In this document: piece by piece, positions 55,649-62,967 of the stretch
Layout of the letters: every line of letters begins with the position of its first letter
Position numbering within the stretch: position 1 is the stretch's first letter
NCBI GenBank assembly: GCA_910589195.1
Contig: CAJUTC010000011.1
Location: 1 to 64,000, forward strand
Length of the DNA stretch: 64,000 bases
Direction of reading: 5' to 3'
Source: an uncultured Lachnospiraceae bacterium
Lineage (GTDB): Bacteria; Bacillota; Clostridia; Lachnospirales; Lachnospiraceae
The notes under the pieces: model-generated
What the model saw: only the letters and a program-made list of their open reading frames with translations
Database searches by the model: none
What the model was told of the DNA's origin: nothing
Made by a program: the position numbers and the translations under genes

Positions 55649-56446
55649 TTAAGGCACTAAATCAATCACAACTCGTTCATATCCCAGATTCCTTAAATAC
55701 TCTACAATCTCCTCTCTGTGGGCCACCATCTTTAAAATCCCCTGGTTCCCTGCCGAAAGCCAAATATCATTCTCCACAATTTTAATTTTGATATCCCATA
55801 TATTTAATGATCGTAGAAAGTTTTCCCCCTGCTCTGCTTGATTCAGTTTTTCCAATGTTAATATTGTCCCTTCCGGAAACCGGGTAGTATAACAATCCTT
55901 TGAAAATACAGAGTAAAAAGGAAGAGAAAATTCCTGGGCCAGGCCTGCCAGTTCCCTCCGGGAGATTCCCAATGTTGCCAATGGAGCGCAAAGATGGAAT
56001 TCTTCTGCTATCTGCCGGATCCCTTCTTCCTTCCAGTCGTCAAAATCCACTCCCCACAAAACCTGCTCTGCCTTTAAAGGCCTGCACAATTTTTCTATGT
56101 TCTTAAAAAGATACCGCCTGCATTGGCCGCACCTGTCAGAACTGTTGCTTCGAATCTGCCCATTCCTTAATTCATCCATATCAAAAATGTAGTGATTCAT
56201 CCCAAACGCCACCGCTTCCCTTTTGGCCAGCTCGATTTCTACCCTTGGCCGCAGACAGCCATTAACCGTAACCGCCAATATCCGGCTTCTTTTGCTTTCT
56301 GGCAATTGAGATGCTGCTTTTAAAAGAATTCTGCTTTTTATTTCTCCGGTAAATGCGATTACCGTCATTTTTTCAGTATATTCTTCTATCTTTTTTTGCA
56401 GCCTGCATTTTATTTCTTGACGTTCATTCAGTTTGTCTTTGCCCAT
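55649..56446 (-). CDS. LarE-like sulfur transferase with degenerate ATP loop
   Basis: The 265-residue protein aligns with LarE, the ATP-dependent sulfur insertase that makes the nickel-pincer nucleotide cofactor. Conserved points include DRCGQCRRYLF (CxxC), VLWGVDFDDW, the ISRRELAGLAQEFSLPF helix, the cysteine in SKDCYTTRFPEGT that corresponds to LarE Cys176, and the GYERVVIDL end. The PP-loop SGGxDS reads TGEIKSR (near residue 30), so ATP binding may be lost. The frame starts 29 codons earlier without a ribosome site; the ATG at 56446 follows AAGGGAA and gives the family length. No larB or larC is nearby. Confidence 0.75.
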   Translation of the reverse strand: MGKDKLNERQEIKCRLQKKIEEYTEKMTVIAFTGEIKSRILLKAASQLPESKRSRILAVTVNGCLRPRVEIELAKREAVAFGMNHYIFDMDELRNGQIRSNSSDRCGQCRRYLFKNIEKLCRPLKAEQVLWGVDFDDWKEEGIRQIAEEFHLCAPLATLGISRRELAGLAQEFSLPFYSVFSKDCYTTRFPEGTILTLEKLNQAEQGENFLRSLNIWDIKIKIVENDIWLSAGNQGILKMVAHREEIVEYLRNLGYERVVIDLVP

Positions 56447-56620
56447 GATTTGATTTCCCTTGTGTATGCATCGACCTACCGCGCGTATTCCCTTCTCCGC
56501 GCAGCCAGGCCGTTTCTTCTCATCATTATTCATTCAGCATATCACTGATAGTTTACTTTCAGTCAATAGAAGTAACAAAATCGTAATGAACAGTAAGAAA
56601 AATGTTTTAAAAATCTTATA
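56447..56620. other. Upstream region of the LarE-like gene
   Basis: A minus-strand TTGACT (56566-56561) and TATGCT (56541-56536) are 19 bases apart, a weak promoter. If it is used, transcription would start near 56530, downstream of the longest frame's first ATG, supporting the later start at 56446. Nothing else is seen before the repeat. Confidence 0.35.
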
Positions 56621-56759
56621 ATACCAGGATCAAAAGGTCAAAAACATGAGAAAGAACCCGATCTGGGCGGATTTTGAATGTTTTTGAGGATTACGGGAGC
56701 ACAAAGCGGGGAGTAATCCGATATCAAGGTGGCAAAAGATCTTTTGGCACCAACATCAT
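56621..56759 (+). repeat. Dispersed intergenic repeat, copy 2 (full length)
   Basis: The longest copy, about 139 bases, begins ATACCAGGATCAAAAGGTC and ends GGCAAAAGATCTTTTGGCACC followed by AACATCAT. It contains GGATTAC and GTAATCC arms around GGGAGCACAAAGCGGG, and then the 14-base palindrome CAAAAGATCTTTTG inside a longer imperfect one. Copies 1 and 3 share its 3' and outer parts. It carries no open frame. Confidence 0.8.
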
Positions 56760-56865
56760 GTTATGTTTAAAAATTATTAAATTTTTATAAATCGAATATT
56801 CCTAATAACGTTTCGATATTTCCATATATTCCCATATTGTCACATAGTATTCTATCACCCACAAA

Positions 56866-56894
56866 GCGCCGCAGTCAGTTTATGACTGCGGCGC
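56866..56894 (-). terminator. Terminator of the cell-wall-binding protein gene
   Basis: On the minus strand GCGCCGCAGTCA pairs with TGACTGCGGCGC, a perfect 12-pair stem with a five-base loop, 33 bases after the stop codon. It is followed by TTTGTGGG, a weak T run. Confidence 0.75.
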
Positions 56895-56927
56895 CTGCTA
56901 ATTGGCAATTATGATTATATGGAATGA

Positions 56928-58421
56928 TTAGTCATCATCTCTGATATCATCTACAATATAATTGGTTACATGAACCTTCTGGGAATCAATATCCGTTACG
57001 GTTCCGCTTCTCTTAATCTTGCCGTTTCCGTTGACCAGAATAACGGATCCAGCAGGAATCATATTGTCTTCTGTCTGAGCCTTGGTCGTATAGATATCTG
57101 CTTCGGTCTGTACACACTGATAGGTGCTGCCATCGCCGAAGTCATCTACCAGAGAACCCTCCGGGCCATATAAGGAACCACTGATAATGGTATTTACATA
57201 AGCCTGGCCGCTCTTCTTAAAGTAGTAGGTTTCGTCTTCCCCGTCAACGTCAATGGTCACTCTGCGGTTGGTCACCATCTGGCCTTCGGTAGTGCCATGA
57301 TCATCGTCTTCCTGGAAATAGTAGAAACCGTTTAAGGTCGTACTGCCTCTTCTTACATCGCCTAAGTAGAATAATCCGCTTCTCATTCTTCCCTGGGTGT
57401 CAAAGATGTAGGTCTTATTCCGGATGGAACGCGCAATCAACCCGTCATAAAGTTCCGGATCCTCATAGCCGCCATCTGTAATATCCAATCCGGCTCCGTC
57501 ACCGGCAGTTGCTAATGTAGGACGACCCTGGCTGTTTAAGTAGAACCAGTACATATCATCGTCATAATCATCATAATCGGTGCTTGCGTAAGCGAATACC
57601 CAATTCTTTTCTCTGCCACCGTTATCTTCCTGATGGTATGCGGAATCGCTGGCTACAGAAGAGCCGCTGGCATTAATATTGGAACCGCTGGCATCTTTAT
57701 ATACCCAAAGGTCCAGCATAATGCCGTTCTCATCGAATGTATAATATCTTCCGCCAATCTGGTTCGTAGAATTTCTTCTTGCCTTACCATTGCTGCGGAA
57801 ATAGAACCATTCTTCATCATCATATGGTTCTCCATCGCTGTCGCCGCCGTCAAACATCTCATCATCAGTATCTAAGTACTTCCAGCCCTCTGCGGCCCAG
57901 CCTTCATTCTCATCGCCTAAGTAGTAGATATCGTCATTATCCAGCCTCTGCCAACCGGTCAGCATAATGCCGTCGCCGTTGAAGATGAAATATCCGCTCT
58001 GGCCGTCGCCATAACTTAACCGTTTGATGGTTTCCTCACCGTCGTCATAACCCACTGCCTTGCCGTTTCCGTCAAAGTAATACCAAACTGTGCTGATATC
58101 ATCATCATCTAATAAGTCGTCATTATCCATGGATACCCAGGCATTTGAAACGCGCACGCCGCTTGCATCTACATAATACAGGTTATCACCAGTTTCAATG
58201 GCAGTATCCTTTGCCATGTAACCGTCTTCATCTAAGTAATACCACTGTCCGTTGGACTTTTTCCACTCGTCTGTAACCTTATCTCCGTTTCTGTCTAAGT
58301 ATACCCATTCGCCATCTTCCTGATCCCAGTGAGGGGTAGCAGCGAAAGAAGTCATGGATGCACCGATAGCCAACAGAGCTGCTGCAGAAAGTACTGCAAC
58401 TAATTTAGTCTGCTTTCTCAT
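56928..58421 (-). CDS. Secreted cell-wall-binding repeat protein
   Basis: The 497-residue protein has a signal peptide (LVAVLSAAALLAIGASMTSFA) and then a string of choline/glucan-binding-like repeats of about 20 residues with aromatic pairs (WVYLDRNGD, WYYLDEDGYM, LYYVDASGV, WYYFDGNGKAVGYDDG, YFIFNGDGIMLTGW). It is very acidic, with aspartate runs such as DDLLDDDDIS. There is no LPXTG, catalytic or other anchor domain, so it is held by the repeats. The frame starts 18 codons earlier; the ATG at 58421 follows AAAGGAG and the signal peptide begins there. It is transcribed towards the recombinase block's opposite side. Its binding target is unknown. Confidence 0.88.
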   Translation of the reverse strand: MRKQTKLVAVLSAAALLAIGASMTSFAATPHWDQEDGEWVYLDRNGDKVTDEWKKSNGQWYYLDEDGYMAKDTAIETGDNLYYVDASGVRVSNAWVSMDNDDLLDDDDISTVWYYFDGNGKAVGYDDGEETIKRLSYGDGQSGYFIFNGDGIMLTGWQRLDNDDIYYLGDENEGWAAEGWKYLDTDDEMFDGGDSDGEPYDDEEWFYFRSNGKARRNSTNQIGGRYYTFDENGIMLDLWVYKDASGSNINASGSSVASDSAYHQEDNGGREKNWVFAYASTDYDDYDDDMYWFYLNSQGRPTLATAGDGAGLDITDGGYEDPELYDGLIARSIRNKTYIFDTQGRMRSGLFYLGDVRRGSTTLNGFYYFQEDDDHGTTEGQMVTNRRVTIDVDGEDETYYFKKSGQAYVNTIISGSLYGPEGSLVDDFGDGSTYQCVQTEADIYTTKAQTEDNMIPAGSVILVNGNGKIKRSGTVTDIDSQKVHVTNYIVDDIRDDD

Positions 58422-58681
58422 AATGAATGCACTCTCCTTTTTCTTTTTGAAATTCATCTGAAATTCCTTTTGCATTACGAGGTCACTATACTTCCAATAT
58501 TTGAAATTATCGTGAGTTTTTGGTTTTTATCAATTAACTATATAGGATTTGACTGAATTTTTCGTCTTCTTTTCTTGACTTTCCACAGGGGGTTTTTTAT
58601 GATTGATAACGTTGGAATCATTCTGATTTTCCAGGAAATACTATACCTTAAGAAAGCAAACCTAACAGAAAGGGGATTTAT
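58422..58681. other. Divergent intergenic region between wall-binding protein and recombinase 1
   Basis: The minus strand has TTGATA and TAATTT 18 bases apart near 58500-58532, a possible promoter of the wall-binding protein. The plus strand has the recombinase 1 promoter. At 58599-58621 ATGATT and AATCAT flank 11 bases as a short inverted repeat, which could be a recombinase target or operator. Inversion of this region would swap which gene the promoters serve; no long inverted repeats flank it. Confidence 0.4.
58575..58603 (+). promoter_or_regulatory. Promoter of recombinase 1
   Basis: TTGACT (58575-58580) and TATGAT (58598-58603) are separated by exactly 17 bases that include five G and six T in a row. 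Confidence 0.75.
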
Positions 58682-59500
58682 ATGGATATCCAATCTCAGC
58701 TTCCCACATACAAAGACTACTTAAGCCTGAGGAATTTATCAGAAAACTCCATCCGCGCTTATTTATTCGCGGTCCAGCAGTTCTTTAAGCTGTATCCGGA
58801 TCTGACCTTTTCCAATCTCCAGATGTACAAGCTATATCTGGTGGAACATTATAAGCCTCAGACCGTAAACTTAAGGATTCACGCATTAAACAACTTTTTA
58901 GATTACATCCAATGGCCGGACGGGCGGCTTCTTCAAGTCCGTATCCAGCAAAAGGCATTTATTGATCATATTATCAGTGAAGGTGATTATGAATACTTGA
59001 AAGCCAGGCTCATTAGCGATGAAAAATATCTTTATTACTTTTTGATCCGGTTTATGGCAGCTACAGGAGCCAGGGTCAGCGAAGTGATCCAGTTTACTGT
59101 GGAAGATGTGAAAAATGGTTATAAAGGAATTTATTCGAAAGATAATAAAATCCGGCAAATTTACATTCCGGCAAATCTTCAGCAAGCGGCACTCCAATGG
59201 CTGAAAGCGCTTGGACGAACCAAAGGGGAAATTTTTTTAAATCCCTCCGGAACGCGGATTTCACCGGATGGCATCCGTAAGCAGTTAAAACGGCTGGCCG
59301 CCCGCTATCATTTAGACGAACAGGTATTATATCCTCACTCCTTCCGGCACCGGTTTGCCAAAAGTTTTATTGAGCACTGTAACGATATTTCCCTTCTTTC
59401 CAACCTGTTAGGACATGAAAGCATTGAAACTACCCGAATCTACCTGCGCAGAAGCAGCAGTGAGCAAAAAGCGATTATTAACCAGATTGTCGATTGGTAA
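58682..59500 (+). CDS. Tyrosine recombinase 1 of a tandem trio
   Basis: The 272-residue protein has an N-terminal SAM-like DNA-binding domain (about 8-88) and a C-terminal catalytic domain with the full set of active residues: R131 in ATGARVSE, K156, H219 and R222 in HSFRHRFAKSF, H245 in LLGHESIETT and the nucleophile Y254 in RIYLRR. The ATG at 58682 follows AAAGGGGATTTAT. It is about two thirds identical by eye to recombinase 2. There is no excisionase, phage or transposon gene nearby, so site-specific inversion or excision of local DNA is the likely role; the target is unknown. Confidence 0.93.
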   Translation: MDIQSQLPTYKDYLSLRNLSENSIRAYLFAVQQFFKLYPDLTFSNLQMYKLYLVEHYKPQTVNLRIHALNNFLDYIQWPDGRLLQVRIQQKAFIDHIISEGDYEYLKARLISDEKYLYYFLIRFMAATGARVSEVIQFTVEDVKNGYKGIYSKDNKIRQIYIPANLQQAALQWLKALGRTKGEIFLNPSGTRISPDGIRKQLKRLAARYHLDEQVLYPHSFRHRFAKSFIEHCNDISLLSNLLGHESIETTRIYLRRSSSEQKAIINQIVDW

Positions 59501-59591
59501 CGAACTTTTTGCAGGTGACAGACATGATTACGGTCTGTTATATTTACGAATTTTTTCGATTTTTCATCGCAAATTGAGTTGACTTTTTATG

Positions 59592-59619
59592 TTGACTTTT
59601 TTATATTGTTTACTATCAT
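59592..59619 (+). promoter_or_regulatory. Promoter of recombinase 2
   Basis: TTGACT (59592-59597) and TATCAT (59614-59619) are 16 bases apart. The upstream GAATTTTT..CG..TTGACTTT pattern resembles the region before recombinase 1, in keeping with duplication of gene and promoter. Confidence 0.6.
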
Positions 59620-59655
59620 ACTGCAAACGTGGACGCTTTTAGAGGAAAGGATATT

Positions 59656-60474
59656 ATGGATCAAAAACTTCAGCTCCAACAATTCCAACTGTATTTAATG
59701 AGAAGAAACCTGTCGAAACACACCATACGCTCTTATTTATACGCGGTTCGGCAATTTTTCCGGTTTTATCCGGAACTAAATGATCTAAATCTTCAATTGT
59801 ATAAACTATACCTTATGGAGCATTATAAGCCCCAAACAGTAAACCTACGGATCCATGCCTTAAATTGCTTCTTAACTTATGCCCAATGGCCTGGAGGCCA
59901 TGTCCTTCAGATACGCCTCCAGCAGAAAACCTTTTTCGATCACATAATCAGCGAAGCTGATTATGAATATCTAAAGGCCCGCTTGTTAAGCGATAATAAA
60001 TATTTGTATTACTTTTTAATCCGGTTTATGGCAGCTACAGGAGCCAGAGTTAGCGAGGTCATCCAATTTACAGTAGAGGATGTGAAACATGGCTACAAGG
60101 ATCTTTACTCCAAAGGCAATAAAATCCGCCGGATCTATATTCCTTCCACCCTGCAAAAAGATACAGCCTGCTGGCTTAAAGAAACCAACCGTTTGTCCGG
60201 CGATCTTTTCCTGAACCCTTCCGGCCAGCGGATTTCCCCAAGCGGGATCCGCAGGCAGTTAAAAATATTGGCTATCCGTTACCAACTGGATGAAATGGTG
60301 GTATACCCCCATTCCTTCCGCCACCGGTTCGCAAAAAGTTTTATCGAAAACTGCGGTGATATTACGTTGCTATCCAACCTTTTAGGTCATGAAAGCATCC
60401 GGACTACCAGAATCTATCTGCGCAGAAGCAGCAGTGAGCAAAAAGCGATTGTCAATCAGGTAGTGGACTGGTAA
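59656..60474 (+). CDS. Tyrosine recombinase 2 of a tandem trio
   Basis: The 272-residue protein is the closest paralogue of recombinase 1 (shared stretches include EHYKPQTVNLRIHALN and YYFLIRFMAATGARVSEVIQ in pieces) with the same active-site residues, ending RIYLRRSSSEQKAI. The N-terminal DNA-contact region differs more, suggesting a different target site. The frame starts nine codons earlier, but the ATG at 59656 is preceded by GAGGAAAGGA and aligns with recombinase 1. It has its own promoter. Confidence 0.93.
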   Translation: MDQKLQLQQFQLYLMRRNLSKHTIRSYLYAVRQFFRFYPELNDLNLQLYKLYLMEHYKPQTVNLRIHALNCFLTYAQWPGGHVLQIRLQQKTFFDHIISEADYEYLKARLLSDNKYLYYFLIRFMAATGARVSEVIQFTVEDVKHGYKDLYSKGNKIRRIYIPSTLQKDTACWLKETNRLSGDLFLNPSGQRISPSGIRRQLKILAIRYQLDEMVVYPHSFRHRFAKSFIENCGDITLLSNLLGHESIRTTRIYLRRSSSEQKAIVNQVVDW

Positions 60475-60526
60475 ATAAACCAAATTACATAGCATTCTAT
60501 CATGATTATAATAGGGGGGAATTTCC

Positions 60527-61375
60527 ATGAGTATTTCACAAGAAGAGTTAGAAAGGTTTCAGATTTATTTAAAGAAAAGCGGGAACACCCGAAATACCAT
60601 TATCGCTTACCAGTCTGCTGTGCGGCAATATTTCCTGCGCTACCAAACACTCACCGTAGAAAACCTGCAGGAATATAAGCATTACTTGATCCAGCACTAC
60701 CAGGCCAGTACCGTAAACGCCAAAATTTACGGGATTAACAAATTTCTTCACTACCAAAGCAGCATTCAGGATCCGGCCAAGCACTCGATAGGACATTATC
60801 AAGTTCCTTCCATAAAACGGCAGCAGCAAACATTTGCGGATAATGTAATTTCCAATAATGATTACGAGATTTTAAAGAAACGTTTAAAGGAAGACGGCAA
60901 TAAATTCTGGTATTTTATTGTACGTTTTTTAGGGGCAACCGGCGCCAGGGTAAGTGAACTGGTTCAGATAAAAGCCGAACACTTAAAGTTAGGTTACATG
61001 GATCTGTATTCCAAGGGAGGAAAAATCCGGCGGATCTATTTTCCGGATTCCCTTTGTGAGGAATGCCTTTCTTGGCTTTCCTCACAAAAAATAACATCCG
61101 GTTTTATCTTTTTAAACCGCTATGGCAAACCTGTAACACCACGAGGGATTAACAGCCAGTTAAAAAAATTTGCCCGGTTGTATGGGATAAACCCGGATAC
61201 GGTTTACCCCCATTCCTTCCGCCACTTATATGCCAAAAATTTTTTGGTTAAATTTAATGATATTTCCCTGCTGGCTGATCTGTTAGGTCATGAGAGCATC
61301 GAAACCACTAAAATTTACCTGACTCAAACCAGTACCGAACAGAAAGCGCTGATTGATCGGGTAATTGTCTGGTAA
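60527..61375 (+). CDS. Tyrosine recombinase 3 of a tandem trio
   Basis: The 282-residue protein is a more distant paralogue of the first two, with about ten extra residues in the N-terminal domain, and an intact active site: arginine in GATGARVSELVQ, lysine in YSKGGKIRRIYF, HSFRHLYAKNF, LLGHESIETT and the terminal tyrosine in KIYLTQTSTEQK (residue 264). The start follows GGGGGG at seven bases. TATAAT at 60507-60512 with TTACAT 16 bases upstream is a possible promoter, but it would leave a leader of only a few bases; cotranscription with recombinase 2 is as likely. It converges with nagA. Confidence 0.92.
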   Translation: MSISQEELERFQIYLKKSGNTRNTIIAYQSAVRQYFLRYQTLTVENLQEYKHYLIQHYQASTVNAKIYGINKFLHYQSSIQDPAKHSIGHYQVPSIKRQQQTFADNVISNNDYEILKKRLKEDGNKFWYFIVRFLGATGARVSELVQIKAEHLKLGYMDLYSKGGKIRRIYFPDSLCEECLSWLSSQKITSGFIFLNRYGKPVTPRGINSQLKKFARLYGINPDTVYPHSFRHLYAKNFLVKFNDISLLADLLGHESIETTKIYLTQTSTEQKALIDRVIVW

Positions 61376-61418
61376 GGGAAGCCGTAAAATTCAATCATTC
61401 CACAAAAATCTCCTGCCC

Positions 61419-61440
61419 GTACTTATCCGCTGATAAACGG
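61419..61440. terminator. Weak hairpin between recombinase 3 and nagA
   Basis: CCCGT/ACGGG and TTATC/GATAA arms form a stem around CGCT. There is no T run on either side, so this is a low-quality candidate for ending the convergent transcripts. Confidence 0.3.
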
Positions 61441-61493
61441 GTAACGCCTGGGATACGGGGCAGCTATTTTGCGGACTTTCCTTTCAAACTTTT

Positions 61494-62636
61494 TTAATCC
61501 AGCATGGCGCTTCCGCGGCAATAGGTCTGCACTACACTGTAATCATCGCCCAGCACTACAAAATCCGCATCATACCCGGCTCTTAAGTATCCTTTGCGGT
61601 CATCCACCTTTAAGCATCTGGCCGGATTGGCTGTACAGGAATTTAAGGCGGCGTCAAAGGGCACCTGAGCTTCCTCTACTAAAATTTTCAGGCCCCGGTT
61701 CATATACAGGGTACTTCCGGCTATAGTATCCGTACCCTTAAGCCGTGCCAGTCCATCCTCTCCGATTTCAATCGGATGGCCTCCCAGGGAATAATTCCCG
61801 CCCGGAGGACAGTGTTTTGCCCGAAGGGAATCGCTGACCATGATGGCATAGTCCCGTCCCTTGGCCGTAAAATAATTATTGAGCGCGTTTATGTCGGAAT
61901 GGCAGCCGTCGCAAATGATCTCTCCGTAAATCTCCCGTACCCGGAAGGCTGTATTCACCAGGCCCTGGTTCCGGTGATGGTAGGCTGTCATTCCATTATA
62001 TACGTGTGTCATGGATGTGGCGCCATTTGCTATCCCCATCAAAGACTGCTCATAAGTGGCGGCGGAATGCCCCATGCTGACCACAACGCCATTTTTTTTG
62101 CAGTAACGGGTTAGGGAAAAATCTTCATCTAATTCCGGCGCTAAGGTAATATACCGGATCATCCCCTTAGCGGCTTGTTGATATGTTACAAACTCTTCCA
62201 CTGTAGCTTTTGCTATGGCCTCTGGAGGCTGGGCGCCTTTATATTTCATGTCTAAATACGGCCCTTCAAAATGAATCCCCAGGATTTGCGCCCCTTCATA
62301 GCCTTCCTCTGCCACCTGAGCCACATTGGCTACTGCCGCTGTCAGCACATTTGGCATCTGAGTAACGGTTGTTGGAAGAATCGAAGTTACTCCCTCCTCC
62401 GGAATCCGCTTCATCCAGTTTCTTAAGCCTTCTGGTTCTCCGTCATTGGTATCAAATCCGTAAGCTCCGTGGGTGTGGATATCGATAAACCCTGGAACAA
62501 TCCGTAAAGCCCCGAAATCATCCTGAACCTTTTGCTCCCCATATGGAAAAATCCGCTGGATCACTCCCTGTTCCACAGAAAGCTGCGCTGGGATAAACTG
62601 TCCGCCTATCCATATTTTTTTACTTTGTACAATCAT
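61494..62636 (-). CDS. nagA: N-acetylglucosamine-6-phosphate deacetylase
   Basis: NagA removes acetate from GlcNAc-6-phosphate, a step in amino-sugar catabolism and cell-wall recycling. The 380-residue amidohydrolase has the metal-binding FIDIHTHGAYG near residue 55, the HFEGPYLD glutamate near 125, VSMGHSAATYEQ and THVYNGMTAYHHR near 190-215, and the catalytic aspartate in MVSDSLRAKHCPPG near 270. The frame starts 11 codons earlier; the ATG at 62636 follows AAGGAGAAGGAA. No nagB or PTS gene is adjacent. Confidence 0.96.
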   Translation of the reverse strand: MIVQSKKIWIGGQFIPAQLSVEQGVIQRIFPYGEQKVQDDFGALRIVPGFIDIHTHGAYGFDTNDGEPEGLRNWMKRIPEEGVTSILPTTVTQMPNVLTAAVANVAQVAEEGYEGAQILGIHFEGPYLDMKYKGAQPPEAIAKATVEEFVTYQQAAKGMIRYITLAPELDEDFSLTRYCKKNGVVVSMGHSAATYEQSLMGIANGATSMTHVYNGMTAYHHRNQGLVNTAFRVREIYGEIICDGCHSDINALNNYFTAKGRDYAIMVSDSLRAKHCPPGGNYSLGGHPIEIGEDGLARLKGTDTIAGSTLYMNRGLKILVEEAQVPFDAALNSCTANPARCLKVDDRKGYLRAGYDADFVVLGDDYSVVQTYCRGSAMLD

Positions 62637-62768
62637 TTCCTTCTCCTTTTTTGATGCCTTGGAGGGCAACTAGATGCATGTTTCCTTATCCACTGATAAC
62701 AGGAATGTATTAGAAAACGGTGTGTTGGAAATTTTTTTCATCTATTTAAAATGCATAAAAAAATCCCC

Positions 62769-62800
62769 CGCTGATACCAAGTATACTCAGTATCAGCAGG
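62769..62800 (-). terminator. Terminator of the DEAD-box helicase gene
   Basis: On the minus strand CTGCTGATAC and GTATCAGCGGG pair around a 12-base loop and are followed by GATTTTTTTATG, a clear T run. Confidence 0.85.
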
Positions 62801-62871
62801 AGAGTCAAGAAGGAATTGCTGTAATTTTCAGTGTACCGGAGGGATACAAAAATCCTGCCAGCATGGTTTTT

Positions 62872-62900
62872 GATTGATAGGACGCTATTTCCTATCAATC
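62872..62900. other. Stable hairpin in the helicase 3' region
   Basis: GATTGATAGG and CCTATCAATC are a perfect ten-pair stem with a nine-base loop, 68 bases after the helicase stop and before its terminator. Without a T run on the minus strand it may protect the 3' end or bind protein. Confidence 0.5.
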
Positions 62901-62967
62901 GAAAAATTATGGCTCGCCGGGAACCTGTAAACCACAACAGCAGGAATGTTGGTGACATTCCAACTCC

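Larger units (their letters stand above)
62637..62967. other. Intergenic region between nagA and the RNA helicase gene
   Basis: This region carries the helicase terminator, a strong ten-pair hairpin at 62872-62900 (GATTGATAGG / CCTATCAATC) and a six-pair stem GGAATG/CATTCC near 62943-62961 close to the helicase stop. No gene is supported. Confidence 0.5.

Noticed and set aside
58682..61375. The recombinases as remains of a prophage, integron or conjugative element
   Set aside because: There are no phage, relaxase or cassette genes, no tRNA target and no flanking direct repeats; all three are intact and arranged as a trio.
56920..61402. A 10-base inverted repeat (TGGAATGATT at 56920-56929, AATCATTCCA at 61393-61402) flanking the wall-binding protein and recombinase block
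   Set aside because: Too short and AT-rich to distinguish from chance, with no extended similarity; the ATGATT motifs before each recombinase are similarly weak.
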